Part shown: one piece after another, positions 24,495 to 36,348 of the stretch
Numbering within the stretch: position 1 is the stretch's first letter
Layout: each line of letters begins with the position of its first letter
DNA from: Notolepis coatsorum
Lineage: Eukaryota > Chordata > Actinopteri > Aulopiformes > Paralepididae
Assembly (NCBI GenBank): GCA_963971535.1
Contig: OZ020587.1
Coordinates: 158,947,328 to 159,011,327, forward strand
Length of the DNA: 64,000 bases
Reading direction: 5' to 3'
Program-made: the position numbers and the translations under genes
Notes under the pieces: generated by a model
Database searches by the model: none
What the model was told of the DNA's origin: nothing
What the model saw: only the letters and a program-made list of their open reading frames with translations

Positions 24495-25247
24495 CAGGGA
24501 TGTGCACAGGATTTTAGAGGGGCAGGTGCTCAAAGGCTGAAAAGGGCACTATACCTGTGTATGTTTTAACCGAGCGCGAGTAGCGCGCATGCCCGATTTT
24601 TAAGGGCCCTTTTCGGGCGGGGGGGGGCCCCCTTTTTATGCTTTTTGGGGGGTTTTGGTGATCAAATATTGAACTATAATAATCAGTGCAGGAGCTCACT
24701 TATCCTTGAAAGACACTTTTATCACTGACTTAAAAGGCCCATACATCTCCATAAATGTTCAGGGGGGGAGGGAATAAGTGCTTACCCTACAGACCCCAAG
24801 AAGTGCTGTATATTCTGTATTGTTTAATATAAATGAATTTTTTATTCCAATCCCGATTTGTATTTGAGATTCCCAAATCCCATCGGACTTGACTTCTTCG
24901 TGTCCCTCAGTGAGTGTAATACCAGCATTCAACGGTATGGGCCACAGCGGTTTCTATCACCATCATCATCATCACCACCACCCACGCTATGCATAAAATA
25001 TATAGGTCCGCGGAGAGGCACGCTGAGGAGGCCGTGCAAACTGCAATGGAATATGGGGCATCTCTCTCTCTTTACCTAATATTTTGATTCTATCCTGACA
25101 TTTTTCAGTTGGAAGGGCAGTCTATATGCGTAACGGTAAAAAAGTTTAAATAAAATATTATTTACATTTTTTAAAGGGCACTTTTTTACGAGGCTCAAAG
25201 GGGCAGGTGCTCAAACACCCCTTGGGCTCTATGTGTGCACGTGCCTG
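24495..25247. mobile_element. Non-autonomous hAT-like element, second copy (753 bp)
   Basis: Inverted relative to 16567-17652. Ends CAGGGATGTGCACA and the complement of CAGGCACGTGCACA, flanked by an exact 8-bp duplication TCTGTGTC (24487-24494 and 25248-25255). Shared interior blocks include GGAATAAGTGCTTACCCTAC. It lies in the itga6 intron between the transmembrane exon and the last calf-2 exon. Confidence 0.92.
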
Positions 25248-25255
25248 TCTGTGTC

Positions 25256-25670
25256 TAATGAATGGTTTCTTGTGTTTGGGTTATGTGTTGATTTGGAATG
25301 TCTTTGTCTAGTGGTTATGAGGAGTATTAGAGTATGGAATGTTGTGCTGTTTTTTGAGCACGCTTTAGTTTTCTCTGAGATGTCTCCGTTTGTTGTTTTA
25401 TTGATATTTGTTGTTTTATCGATATTTGATTTGTTCTATTATGTTTGTATATTTGTTATTGTTCTATATTTGTTTGTATGTCTGATTTTGGCTTTGTTTA
25501 ATGTTCTATATTCGTTTGTATATTTTATTGGTGTTTTATTGATATTTGTTTTGTTTTTTTATGTTGTTTTATTGATTATTCTTGTTTGATTTGTACATGT
25601 TTGTATCCAGACCCCAGGAAGAGTAGTCGCTGCTGAGGCCGTGACTAATGTCAGATCTGAAATAAAGAAA
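25256..25670 (+). repeat. LINE 3' UTR remnant
   Basis: T-rich sequence ending AGACCCCAGGAAGAGTAG and GATCTGAAATAAAGAAATAA. The ACCCCAGGAAGA block is also seen at 61848-61858. It reaches to within about 10 bp of the donor of exon 25683-25781. No coding part. Confidence 0.6.
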
Positions 25671-25682
25671 TAAAGAAATTAC

Positions 25683-25781
25683 CGAAGTCTCTGCGTTTCT
25701 CAGCACCACGTTCTCAGCCGGAGCGTCGAGGCGGAGCGACGCCTTCACTATTATGTCCAGGTAGTTAAAAGAGGCATAATT
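25683..25781 (-). CDS. itga6: itga6 exon: end of calf-2
   Basis: 33 codons in phase 0: NYASFNYLDIIVKASLRL, then DAPAENVVLRNAETS. Human alpha-6 has SKLNYLDILMRAFIDV in this position. Acceptor CCGTGCAG, donor GTAATT at 25682. The donor is immediately followed by an A/T-rich LINE 3' end (25250-25670 on the plus strand), so a retroelement abuts the splice site. Confidence 0.95.
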
Positions 25782-25907
25782 CTGCACGGAGGGAAACAGT
25801 CAGTTAGGAAGTCAGTTAAGTGAGTTGGCCACATGTTATTAATGAGGCTTAACGTGCACATCTGTCTGAAATATACCTGCATATAATCCTTCTATATATA
25901 TATGTAA

Positions 25908-26150
25908 CGGTTGTCACATCGTCACCGTAAACTTCGATTCCCCCGAGGGAGTTTCGAACCCGGGTCTATCCCACACCGCGGGCAACAGCACAGACCGCTA
26001 TACGAAGAGGTGAACTCACTGCTTTGTGACGTGTCTGTGTGTCTTTTGAGGGTGAGAGTGAGTTTAACCCATATAGCGCCGCTACTCACCCCAGTCACTT
26101 CACAACATCTGAAGTCCTTCGTGACTGCGCTTCGCGGTACCATCCATTAC
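25908..26150 (-). repeat. tRNA-like terminal-repeat element, copy A
   Basis: Starts TGTAACGGTTGTCAC and ends GGTACCATCCATTACA, with TA-rich flanks. The minus strand has a tRNA-like segment: TCGTATAGCGGTCTG (A-box-like) and GGGTTCGAAACTCCC (B-box-like). The inverted copy B is at 27168-28401. It may be a tRNA-derived SINE or a MITE that captured one. Confidence 0.6.
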
Positions 26151-26268
26151 ATATATACCTACTTATACACCAGCATATAATCCATATAACTCTGTATGGT
26201 AGCATGTACAATAATGTGGTATATACCGTATATATATATTTATTCTTACCATATATATATATATATAT

Positions 26269-26970
26269 TAGAGGTGGGCATAGATAATTTTTTTTAATCT
26301 AGATTAATCTATCTGCAATCCTGGATTTAATCTAGATTAATCTAGATTAAAATGGCTAAAAAGAAGAAAAAAAAACCTGCCGAAGGCATTCAAAATATGT
26401 GTGTTCTACCCAAATAATGACCAGAAGTAAGTCCTTACTTTTTCTTTCCTCCTTATGTTTCTCAGGCCAGGTGGCCCATTACACCATGAGCCCATCTACC
26501 GTTTCCAAAATGCATTACAGACTGTTTGAAAAAGCTGTTTTGCTATGATAATTGGTAATGAAATATCAAAATAATGTTCAATAAGATGTACTTGTGTTTA
26601 ATAAGTTGTTTTATTCAGAAGTTAACACAAATAAATAATATTACCAGTACAGTACAGTATCTAGCACTCTCAGGAGCAAAACAGAAAGAATCATTTCAAA
26701 CTTGAACTATGTGACATGGCTTGAATCAACTGCTCCAGTGGAGTTGCTCAGTGGCCAATGGTGTCAACTGTGGTTGTACTGGGCAGCTCCCAGGTGTGAA
26801 TGGAACTGTGTGAATGTGAAGCAGGGCGTTCCTGAAAAAGAGCATCTGTGCTCAGCGAACCTACCCTGGGTAAATAAAGGTTTTTTTTTTAAGATTAATG
26901 CGTTAATTATATTATCGCGCGATACTAGTATAGCGTTAACGCAGCACGTTAACGCCGTTAACGGCCCAGC

Positions 26971-26974
<4 letters not shown>
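26269..26974. mobile_element. Non-autonomous hAT-like element, 706 bp
   Basis: Ends TAGAGGTGGGC and the complement of TAGAGCTGGGC. The flanking 8 bp are ATATATAT on both sides, which is uninformative in a TA-rich context. The interior left part has repeated TCTAGATTAA motifs. No transposase. A pure (AT) run follows at 26975-27026. Confidence 0.65.
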
Positions 26975-27028
<54 letters not shown>

Positions 27029-27167
27029 ACAGCTGTCTGTACATACCTGCATATAATCCTTCTATAGACCTACTTATACACCATATAATCCATATAACTC
27101 TGTATGGTAGCATGTACAATAATGCGGTATATACTGTATATATATTTATTCTTACCGTATGTAACGG

Positions 27168-28401
27168 ATGGTATCGTGAAGCGCAGTCAAGAAGTGCTGG
27201 GGTGAGTAGCGGTGCTATGGGTTAAACTCACTCTCACATCCTCAAAAGACGCATAGACCCATTACTTATGGCGCTTTTCCACTGCATGGTACCTACTCTA
27301 CACTACTCTACTCTACTCGGTATTTTCGGTTTTCCATTACCAAAGTACCTGGTACTACCTGGTACCAGGTACTTTTTCTGGTACTTTTTTAGTCCCTGCT
27401 CGACTCTGGTTCCAAGCGCGAGCCAAGCGGGTAGAACTGGTACCATAAATGTCACGTGAAAAACTGCAGACCACTGATTGGTCAGAAGAGAGACGCGTCA
27501 CTGTTTAGAGAGTCTGAACAAAAACAGAGCCGCCATCTTGAATGTCTCGCATAGGATTTCATTATGGTTGCAGCAGGCACAAGTTCAATAAACAAACAAT
27601 ACAGTCACTGTGTATTCTGCCTCATTTATTGATTAAACAAAACCGACGTCAACACAATTTGCCACCGAGCGGAGAGTTTAGTCTCGCAAAAAGATCGCTG
27701 ACTTGTTAAGGCTTATGTTGTGCTAGCGTTTTAGCATGGCTATCGTACATAGCGCGATCAATATAACTCGCTATTGATTGTTTGTATGAGTAACGTTAAT
27801 GCTAATAGAATAGACACAACGTGAGGTAATCACCATCCATTTTAAACCGGTTATTACCTAATGCTAACGTTAGCAAATAGACGCGACTGGTAACGTTACA
27901 GCTTGTTAGCCTAATGCTAACGTTAGCATAGACAGCCTAGCTAACGTTAACGCTTGTAGAATAGACACAATGAGAGGTAACGTTAGCGTTATCAGAATAG
28001 ACACAACGAGAGTCTCGTTAATGTTGTTATTGATTGATTGATTGAAAACTGTGTTTTACTCTGGCTTGCGCCTACTAGCTCATGACACGGACATAGCTAT
28101 GCTGGTGGAGCTCTCACAGAGCTATGGAGCTCTCAGCTGTACACCAGCAGCCCCGCCTCCCCACACGGAGACAAACTGAGTACTTTATTTTAGTACCTGC
28201 AGTGGAAAAGGAACCAAGTACCAGGTACCTAAAGCGAGTAGAGTAGAGTAGAGTAGGTACCATGCAGTGGAAAAGCGCCATTAGAAGTGAATTCACCTCT
28301 TGGTATAGCGGTCTGTGTTGCTGCCCGTGGTGTGGGAGACCGGGGTTCGACTCCCACTCGGCGCATCAAAGTTTGGAGGTGACGTTGTCACAACCGTTAC
28401 A
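27168..28401 (+). repeat. tRNA-like terminal-repeat element, copy B, interrupted
   Basis: Begins TGTAACGGATGGTA and ends GTCACAACCGTTACA, the inverse of copy A. The tRNA-like part is on the plus strand at 28284-28365 (CTCTTGGTATAGCGGTC, then CCGGGGTTCGACTCCC). The Harbinger-like element at 27269-28280 splits it. Confidence 0.65.
27269..28280. mobile_element. PIF/Harbinger-like non-autonomous element, 1012 bp
   Basis: Perfect terminal inverted repeats starting TGGCGCTTTTCCACTGCATG, with a TTA duplication at both ends (27266-27268, 28281-28283). A 3-bp T(A/T)A duplication is typical of PIF/Harbinger. The interior has (CTACT)-type subterminal repeats and no transposase frame. Confidence 0.82.
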
Positions 28402-28549
28402 TATATATATATCTACAGCTGTCTGTACATACCTGCATAATAATCCTTCTATAGACCTACATATACACCATATAACCCATATAACTATGATAGCAAGTTC
28501 AATATTGTTATATACAGTATATATATATTTATTCTTACATGTCTGTACA

Positions 28550-28643
28550 CAGGGCCGCCTGGGAGAAATGCGAGGCCCTGTGCGAGATTTAACGCGAGGC
28601 CCCCCCCCCCCCCCCCCCCCAAAGGTAAAAAAAAAAAAAAATA

Positions 28644-28695
<52 letters not shown>

Positions 28696-28914
28696 TTTTA
28701 TATATACAGTCAACATATTCTTAAATAATAGCGCTGCCCGAGGCGGGGCATGATACAGTCAACATATAGCAAAAGAGAGAGCGAGAGAGAGCTCCTGTTC
28801 TACAGTCAATATACAGTGTACAGAGAGAGAGAGAGAGAGAACATGTGTTTGTCATGTGTGTGTGTGTTAGAGAGAGACTAGAGCATGTATGACAGATTCA
28901 AAAGGACAAAGATC

Positions 28915-28949
<35 letters not shown>

Positions 28950-30671
28950 ATTGGAAAGAAATTGAAATGCTATTTGGCCCTAAACAGAGAGTACACAGTG
29001 GCAGAATACCTGAGCACTGTGACTGAAGATCCTTGAGCACAGCCTAGCCATCGAGAAAGGCCGCCATAGGCAGACTGTGTGTGTTAGAAAGAGAGAGAGA
29101 GAGAGAGAGAACATGTGTGTTTGTCATGTGTGTGTGTGTTAGAGACTAGAGCATGTATGACAGATTCAAAAGGACAAAGATCAACACTTAAATCCAACAA
29201 GAAGAGCAGGGTATACCAGAGAAACCAAAGCAAGGAGCCAATGGCCGACATCAGCTAAATAGGCTAGCCAGGTACTCTGTGACACCAGGCCACACACAGC
29301 TTTGGCCAATGGCCCAACGCTACACAAGCTACACAAGCTACACAAGCTACACCATTCACACACAGCACATGTCGTATCTCCAAATGTTGTGAAGTAGCAT
29401 ATGTTTTGCCTGGAAAAAAACATCGTTATTAACAAAACATTCGGGAGGGGAAGGAAGTAAGAGTGGGGTAATGTCATGACATTTTCATTAATCTTAGTTA
29501 CCTGCACGAGGGCGCAGGGCGAAAGGCCGCAACACAGGTCTCCACGTTGACGAAAGGCCTCAGCGCGCCTCCCTCCACCTTCGCTCCCCACCCCTCCCTC
29601 CTGGTATAGTACGGGGGGCCACGGCTCCGGCCGAGGAGACTGGGTGTGGGGAGGACGTGGTGGGCCGACAGCCAGCCAGCCAGCCCACACATGGCGTCTG
29701 GCTAACAGTTAGCTCAATCAGGCACGTGGCTCTATGTAGCTGCATACAGCCAGGTGCTCTCACCACCAGCACCAGGCACACACCGTTAGCGTTAGCTACT
29801 AGTAGTATTAGCTAGTCGACCAGGCTCCAGAGAGAGAAAGACAGATCCACGGCGGGTATATAATCATATGTTGACTCACGGTCACTCACCATAACGCAGT
29901 ATCAACGTGGAAGGAGACTTTCTTGGCCCCACGGTGTAATTTCTTCTTCTTCTTCTTCGAGTACTTTCCGGCAGACTGGACACCTTTCGGCGTATTGCTT
30001 CTTTTGAAAAGACATCCACTCGCCTCGCCTCGCTCCTCTGGATAGGTTAGCTAACGTTAGTTAGCCGTTAGCTAAGCTAGCTACTAGCCGGCGACAGCAT
30101 CATGGCTATCCCGACTGAACCACACGGGATAGCACTCAATATTATAACGTAGCTAAAGCTAACTAGCTGTCCCTGTCTTTAGCCGGGATGGCTAGCCTGA
30201 CTGAACTGTCTAACATGCAACAACTTTCATCTTCAGTCCATCTGCCGAACGATGTCCTCTTCACCTTGGCTCGGATAAACTCCAATGCTGCACGCGCGCC
30301 GCGCGGAATAGTCAGACGCTTTAGAATAGTGTAACCCCTCCCCTCATTGAAACCAATGCCTGCTGCAGAGCACCAGAGCTCCAATAGTGACCCAGGTGCA
30401 GACCCAGGAACAAGTCATTCTACAAACGTGTCTAATGTGAAATATATAAGCATATAAGCAAAACTAGATTTTAGGTCTGTGATGAAAAAGGGCCTCGCGG
30501 GAAGGGGGGCCTCGCAAAAAAATAAAAAAAAAAATAAAAAAAAAATAATAAAAAATAATAAAAAAAATTAATAATTTTTTTTTTTTATTATTTTTTTTTT
30601 TTTTGCGAGGCCCCCCTTCCCGCGAGGCCCTGTGCGACCGCACTGCTCGCACACCCCCTGAGGCGGCCCTG
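28550..30671. mobile_element. hAT-like element, 2122 bp, copy 1 of an inverted pair
   Basis: Ends CAGGGCCGCCTGGGAG and CTGAGGCGGCCCTG, with an exact 8-bp duplication TCTGTACA (28542-28549, 30672-30679). The interior contains a C run, a TA run, GA-rich tracts and GCTAACGTTAGTTAGCCG-type segments. Small frames shared with copy 2 end RLAIPAKDRDS, but no transposase is recognised. Confidence 0.9.
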
Positions 30672-30722
30672 TCTGTACATATAATCCTTTTTGCATATCT
30701 GTAGATACTATATACCTGTACA

Positions 30723-32630
30723 CAGGGCCGCCTCAGGGGGTGTGCGAGCAGTGCGGTTTTTAATTTTTTTTGCGAGGCCCCCCTTCCCGCGAGGCCCTTT
30801 TTCATCACAGACCTAAAATCTAGTTTTGCTTATATGCTTATATATTTCACATTAGACACGTTTGTAGAATGTGTCTGACTTGTTCCTGGCTCTGCGGCTC
30901 TGCAGATACACTATTGGCTCTGCAGATACACTATTGGAGGCAGCTCTGAGGCTTGCAGCAGAATTGGTTTCAATGAGGGGAGGGGTTACAGGTAAGGTAG
31001 AGTCTGACTATTTCGCGCGTGCAGCATTGGAGGTTATGCCAGCCAAGATGAAGAGGACATTGTTCGGCAGATGGACTGAAGATGAAAGTTGTTGCATGTT
31101 AGACAGTTCAGTCAGGCTAGCCATCCCAGCTAAAGACAGGGACAGCTAGTTAGCTTTAGCTACGTTATAATATTGAGTGCTAACGTGTGGTTCAGTCGGG
31201 ATATAGCCATGATGATGTCGGCTAGTAGCTAGCTTAGCTAAAGGCTACACGAGGTACAGGGATTATCTAATTCAGCGCTATTCAGAGGAGCGAGGCGAGT
31301 GGATGTCTTTTCAAAAAAAGGAGAAGAGAACTTGTGAGCAGATAAATCTGTTAGGCAGCAATACGCCGAAAGGTGTCCAGTCTGCCGGAAAGTACTCGAA
31401 GAAGAAGAAGAAGAAAAAATTACACCGTGGGCCAAGTCTCCTTCCAACTTTACCATTGGCGCCGCCGCGCCGCATTCATTGATACTGCGTTATGGTGAGT
31501 CAACCTATGATTATATACCCGCCGTGGACCTGACCTATCTATCTTTCTCTCTCTCTGGAGCCAAACTGGTCGACTAGCTAATATATAGTACTACTAGTAG
31601 CTAACTGTGTGTGCCTGGTGAGAGCACCTGGCTGTATGTAGACAGTAGCCGCATAGCTTGTTAGCTGTTAGCTAACGCAGAAGCAAGCTATGCGGCTACT
31701 ACATACAGCCAGGTGCCTGATTGAGCTAACTGTTAGCCAGTTAGCTGTTTAGCGTCAGCTGGGAACGTTCGTTTGATGCTATCAGTTAGCCTTGAGAATA
31801 GCAGGCCCTGGCACTCTGACTACGACATCATCTTTGACAGAAGATGTAGTCGGGCCTGCACCATGACAAGGCTCTGGCCATAGCTTTGTCCCGACAGCGA
31901 GAGGCCTTTCGTCAACGTGGAGACCTGTGTTGCGGCCTTTCGCCCTGCGTTCCTCGTGCAGGTACGATGTCATGACATTACCCCACTCTTCCTTCCTTCC
32001 CCTCCCGAATGTTTTGTTAATAACGATGTTTTTTCCCAGGCAAAACATATGCTACTTCACAACATTTGGAGATACGACATGTGCTGTGTGTGAATGGTCG
32101 TTTGGGTAGCGTTGGGCCGTTGGCCAAAGCTGTGTGTCACGTGGCCTGGTGTCACAGTACCTGGCTAGCCTATTTAGCTGATGTCGGCCATTGGCTCCTT
32201 GCTGCTTTGGTTTCTCTGGTATAGACCCTCTTCTTGTTGGATTTAAGTGTTGATCTTTGTCCTTTTGAATCTCTCATACATGCTATAGTCTCTCTCTAAC
32301 ACACACACACATGACAAACACACATGTTCTCTCTCTCTCTCTCTCTTTCTAACACACACAGTCTGCCTATGGCGGCCTTTCTCGATGGCTAGGCTGTGCT
32401 CAAGGATCTTCAGTCACAGTGCTCAGGTATTCTGCCACTGTGTACTCTCTGTTTAGGGCCAAATAGCATTTCAATTTCTTTCCAATGTGTCTCTCTCTCT
32501 CTCTCTCTGTACACTGTATATTGACTGTAGAACGGGAGCTCTCTCTCGCTCTCTCTTTTGCTATATGTTGACTGTATCATGCCCCGCCTCGGGCAGCGCT
32601 ATTATTTAAGAATATGTTGACTGTATAAAA

Positions 32631-32669
<39 letters not shown>

Positions 32670-32738
32670 TACCTTTGGGGGGGGGGGGCCTCGCGTTAAA
32701 TCTCGCACAGGGTCTTGCATTTCTCCCAGGCGGCCCTG
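30723..32738. mobile_element. hAT-like element, 2016 bp, copy 2, opposite orientation
   Basis: Ends CAGGGCCGCCTCAG and the complement of CAGGGCCGCCTGGG. The flanking 8-bp duplication is CCTGTACA (30715-30722, 32739-32746). It is nearly the full reverse complement of copy 1, only 51 bp away, and lies in the same itga6 intron. Confidence 0.9.
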
Positions 32739-32746
32739 CCTGTACA

Positions 32747-33245
32747 TATCCCTTACCTACTAGTTGCTGGTCAGTACTATCATAGTGTCTTTATACCTGT
32801 GTCACTGTACATATTAATACTACAACTCTGTACATACATCTGATTAGCACTATACTTAGTAGTACTCATTTATATATTCTATACCCAATTTAATCACCTG
32901 TACATTCTATATTACTATTGCATTTTACTGTTACATTTGCACTCTGGTTGGATAAGAAAAATAAGATAGTTATTAAGATAGTAAGAAGATATTCCTTTAT
33001 TGATCCCCTTGGGGAAATTCTGGAAAAGTATTGTCAGAAGCGGGATTTGAACCCACACCTACATTCGGAGACCAGAAATCCCTTTAACCAGGAGTCTGGT
33101 GCCTTAGACCGCTCGGGCAACCTGACAACTGTAAATCCAGAACCTCTTTTAGTTGTACTGTACTTGTGCTGCACACTTTTCATTTGGAATATATTTGGAA
33201 AACCACCTACACCTGAATATGGCCAAGATCAAGGAGCTCCTGATT
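32747..33245. repeat. LINE 3' end, interrupted by a tRNA-derived SINE
   Basis: Matches 63041-63290 block by block (TACAACTCTGTACATACATC, CTGATTAGCACTA, TTGTTGTACTGTACTTG-like end). The match is broken by the SINE at about 32950-33126. Confidence 0.7.
32950..33126 (-). repeat. tRNA-Leu-derived SINE or pseudogene
   Basis: On the minus strand, 33126-33033 folds like tRNA-Leu. The acceptor stem is GTCAGGT with TTCTGAC, the A box is TTGCCCGAGCGG, the D-loop part is TCTAAGGC and the B box is GGTTCAAATCC. The anticodon stem is CCAGA/TCTGG, but the loop is 18 nt and the expected leucine anticodon is not present. The sequence then runs into a SINE-like tail (CCCCAAGGGGATCAATAAAG). It is therefore tRNA-derived, not a working tRNA gene. 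Confidence 0.65.
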
Positions 33246-33352
33246 AGCACTATTACTATTACATACTCAGTAGTAATCATTTAAATATTATCTTATCGTA
33301 TTGCATATCTTATCTTAATGTAAACGAGTCATTAAACACTTGAACGCGTCAC

Positions 33353-33469
33353 CTCCAGGAATGTCGAGTTCCACAGTCGAGATCTCAGCGAAATGGTTGC
33401 CCTACTGTCCAGGCCCAGTAGGGGGCACTTCAGCAACACACATTTAGCATCGTACCCATTGCCACACAT
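33353..33469 (-). CDS. itga6: itga6 exon: start of light chain, calf-2
   Basis: 39 codons, phase 0. Contains MCGNGYDAKCVLLKCPLLGL then DSRATISLRSRLWNSTFLE. The last block is almost identical to human alpha-6 and has a sequon (NST). The cysteines correspond to those linking heavy and light chains in the family. Acceptor TTCTCAG, donor GTGACG at 33352. Mobile elements begin within about 80 bp on its acceptor side (33553 onward). Confidence 0.95.
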
Positions 33470-33552
33470 CTGAGAAGAAGAGAGAGCGTCGTTATGACAG
33501 GTGAAACCATAGATATATATATATCTATGGGTGAAACGTCTAGATCTCTTCT

Positions 33553-35913
33553 ATAGGGAGGTGGCGTGATTACCAAACCAAGCCGCATTTCTCGGAGACG
33601 CTCTCTGATTGGCCGATGTCAGTTTCTACACTGGTTAAGCTTAGGCACTCTTTCGAAGTTGGTTAAGGTTAGAGTTTGTCTTAGAGCATGGCGATAGAAC
33701 GCCAGGTAGTTTGCAGGCTGTTCAACGCGGAAATGGGCAAAGACACAGCTCATCACGCTAAGAACCTAGGCGTCCACAAAGACGACTTCAAACTGGAAAT
33801 GGTAACTACAGATGAGGTACTCAAAAAACTGAGCGCCCTCCAACCTAACAAGGCCACTGGCCATGACAAAATCCCCTCCAAATTCCTCAGAGACTCAGCA
33901 GCCGCCATCACCCAAGTCATCACACACATAATAAACCTCTCCATAAAACAGGGACACGTCCCCAAGGACTTCAAATTGCGAGAGTAACACCCCTGCACAA
34001 AAAGGGCAGCAAATTAGACACAGGCAACTACCGCCCTGTTTCTATCCTTACATCCATCTCGAAAGTCATGGAAAAAATAGTATACGAACAGATTGAAAAG
34101 TACCTCGCGGAAAAAAATCTAATCTACGAATTCCAATCTGGCTTCAGAACATCCAACTCCACTGACACATGCCTTCTCTATTTGAACGACCACATCAAAC
34201 AAGAGGTGGATGCGGGCAAATACTGCGGCATGGTCATGCTGGGCCTACAAAAGGCCTTCGACACTGTCAATCACACCATTCTGATTGACAAGCTAAAAGC
34301 AATTGGTTTTGATAGTCTATCAGTGAGCTGGATACAATCCTACCTGGAGGGGAGAGAACAGATGGTGGAGGTAAACAGTACCCTATCCCCCCCCCTCACA
34401 GTGAGCTGTGGTGTTGCACAAGGAAGCATACTAGGACCGCTATTATTCCTAATTTATGCAAATGACATGTCATCAGCTTGTGACTGCAACTTGTTCCTGT
34501 TTGCTGACGACTCAGCCCTGCTGGTCTCTGACAAGAACAAGTTACAAGTTGAAAAAGCCCTCAGCTCGGAACTAGGCAAAATCTGCATATGGCTCGCCGA
34601 CAACAAACTATCATTACACATGGGCAAAACAGAGTCCATTCTCTTCGGTTCAAATAACAAACTCAGCAAGACCGACGGCTTCTCGGTTACAGTGGGTGAC
34701 AATATTGTCACAAGGAAAGATGAAATTACCTACCTGGGTTCCATCCTAGAGGCTAATCTTTCCTGTGACAAGATGGCATCCAATGTAATAAAAAAAGTCA
34801 ACCAACGAACTCGATTTTTGTACCAGATCTCCTCCCTGGTAAACAAGAATACCCTGAAGACTCTGGCAGGAGCACTCATTCAAGGGTACTACGACTATGC
34901 TTGCACCTCATGGTACCAAAGCACCTCAAAGGCACTAAAAAAACAAATTACAAACATCTCAAAACAAGCTAGTCAGACTACTGCTTGACCTGACTCCTAG
35001 AACCCACCTCACCCCTGCCCACTTTGACAACCTAGGATGGCTTAGAGTAGACGAGAAAGTACAGCAACTTGCAATGGGCCTGGTCTACAAGATACACTAC
35101 GTGACCAAGGTACCCATGTACATGTCAAAATACTTCCCAAAGGTCAGTGAATACCACGATCACAACACCAAAGGGAGCTCCACAAATCATGTTAAACCCA
35201 GATTCGGCTCAAACAAGGGACTAAACACGTTTCGCAATTATGCCACATCAATGTGGAACGCCCTACCCAAAGCTGTAAAGGAATGTGAATCACTACCCAC
35301 TTTCAAAAACACTACAGGGAGACTGCAATTCAAAACTGGCCCCTACAAATGTCCTAACCCAGTTGTACAGTAAATTACCAAGTATGGCTTTGTCAGTATT
35401 CCAATGTACAGTGTCACCCCCCCCCCCCCTACCCAACCCCCCCCCCCCCCCACCTCCAATGTACAGCCCCCACCCACCCACCCACCCAACCCCACCCCAC
35501 CCACCCAACCTCCTCCAATGTACAGTTTCTACGTCAAATGTATATACACTCTTTTTCGGGACACTTTTTGTATCACAAACAGTACTGTATTTGCAAATCT
35601 GATATGTCATAAATGTATAGATGTAGCAGTACTGTCTATCTGTATGTCATGTATGTCATATATGTTATGATGAATTGAAAATGGGGGACCCTGATGTAAA
35701 CAAGACGAAAGTCTTTCTCTGGTCTGCATCCCCTTAACAATTGTATGTATTGAGCTGTACTGTACTGTACCCATTCTGCAATCTGTTAATAAACTTTTCA
35801 ATCAATCAATCAATTGGGCAAACATGTCAGTGGCCAATCAGAGAGCGTCAGTCAGTGCCAATCAGAGAGTGTCTCCGAGAAATGCGGCTTGGTTTGGTAA
35901 TCACGCCTTCCGT
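33553..35913. mobile_element. MITE interrupted by a LINE
   Basis: Outer inverted ends GCGTGATTACCAAACCAAGC and its complement at 35894-35913, each followed inward by CTCGGAGA and a TCTGATTGGCC segment. The left interior (33620-33735) matches the core of the MITE at 17243-17644 (CTTAGAGCATGGCGATAGAA). A LINE sits at 33742-35814. No clean flanking duplication was found, so the true ends may be farther out; CTATAGGGAGGTG at 33536-33552 recurs inverted near 36306-36322. Confidence 0.7.
33742..35814 (+). pseudogene. L2/Jockey-like LINE, 5'-truncated, frameshifted RT
   Basis: Reverse transcriptase of a Jockey-superfamily LINE. Visible motifs in order: LQPNKATGHDKIPSKFL, YRPVSILTSISKVMEK, FQSGFR, LQKAFDTVNH, GVAQGSILGPLLFLIY and LFADDSALL, then a C-terminal region ending at about 35370. 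Frameshifts at about 33978 and 34970 break the frame into three pieces (33742-33987, 34068-34988, 35074-35373). Motif A reads GLQKAFD where the family has DLxKAFD, so the catalytic aspartate is lost. The 3' UTR ends in (CAAT)n. An 8-bp TGGGCAAA duplication (33734-33741, 35815-35822) marks the insertion site inside a MITE. Confidence 0.9.
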
Positions 35914-36348
35914 AGTGGTTACGCCATTGCTGTTTCCGGCCGGTCCACCTGGCAAAATTGCAACGTATTTCCCAATTGCCCATTTCTAAATCGTCTCGTT
36001 TAAAACAAATAAAGCATGAACATTTGCATGGTGTACCTTTCTGTGCGTATTCATCCACAATCTATAGCTCAACATGAAAATATTCGCAATTAATCGTAAA
36101 AAAAATTGCCGAATTTTATTTCAACCAAAATTGCTTAAACAATAATGTTAGTGATAGAAGGGAACTCATTTTGTGCAAAAATGGAAAGCTTTTCAATGTT
36201 CACGAGGCAGAATTGTTACAATAGCCAATAATCCATTTTCCCAATGATAAATCCCTATCCTACGGGTGGACCTCGCGGGCGGTCCAAAGTGACGTCAGAC
36301 TACACCTCCCTATATAGATAATGTGGGTGGGTGAACACCAGAACTTAC

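Noticed and set aside
29181-29781. Minus-strand ORFs of 60-170 codons in the hAT-like copies
   Set aside because: No known domain, and they overlap low-complexity sequence. Some end alike in both copies only because the elements are copies.
28550-32738. Inversion or segmental duplication of a host region
   Set aside because: Each copy has hAT-type CAGGGCCGCC ends and its own 8-bp target duplication, so two transposition events explain it.
33033-33126. Functional tRNA-Leu gene
   Set aside because: The anticodon loop is enlarged with no leucine anticodon, and the sequence continues into a SINE-like tail.
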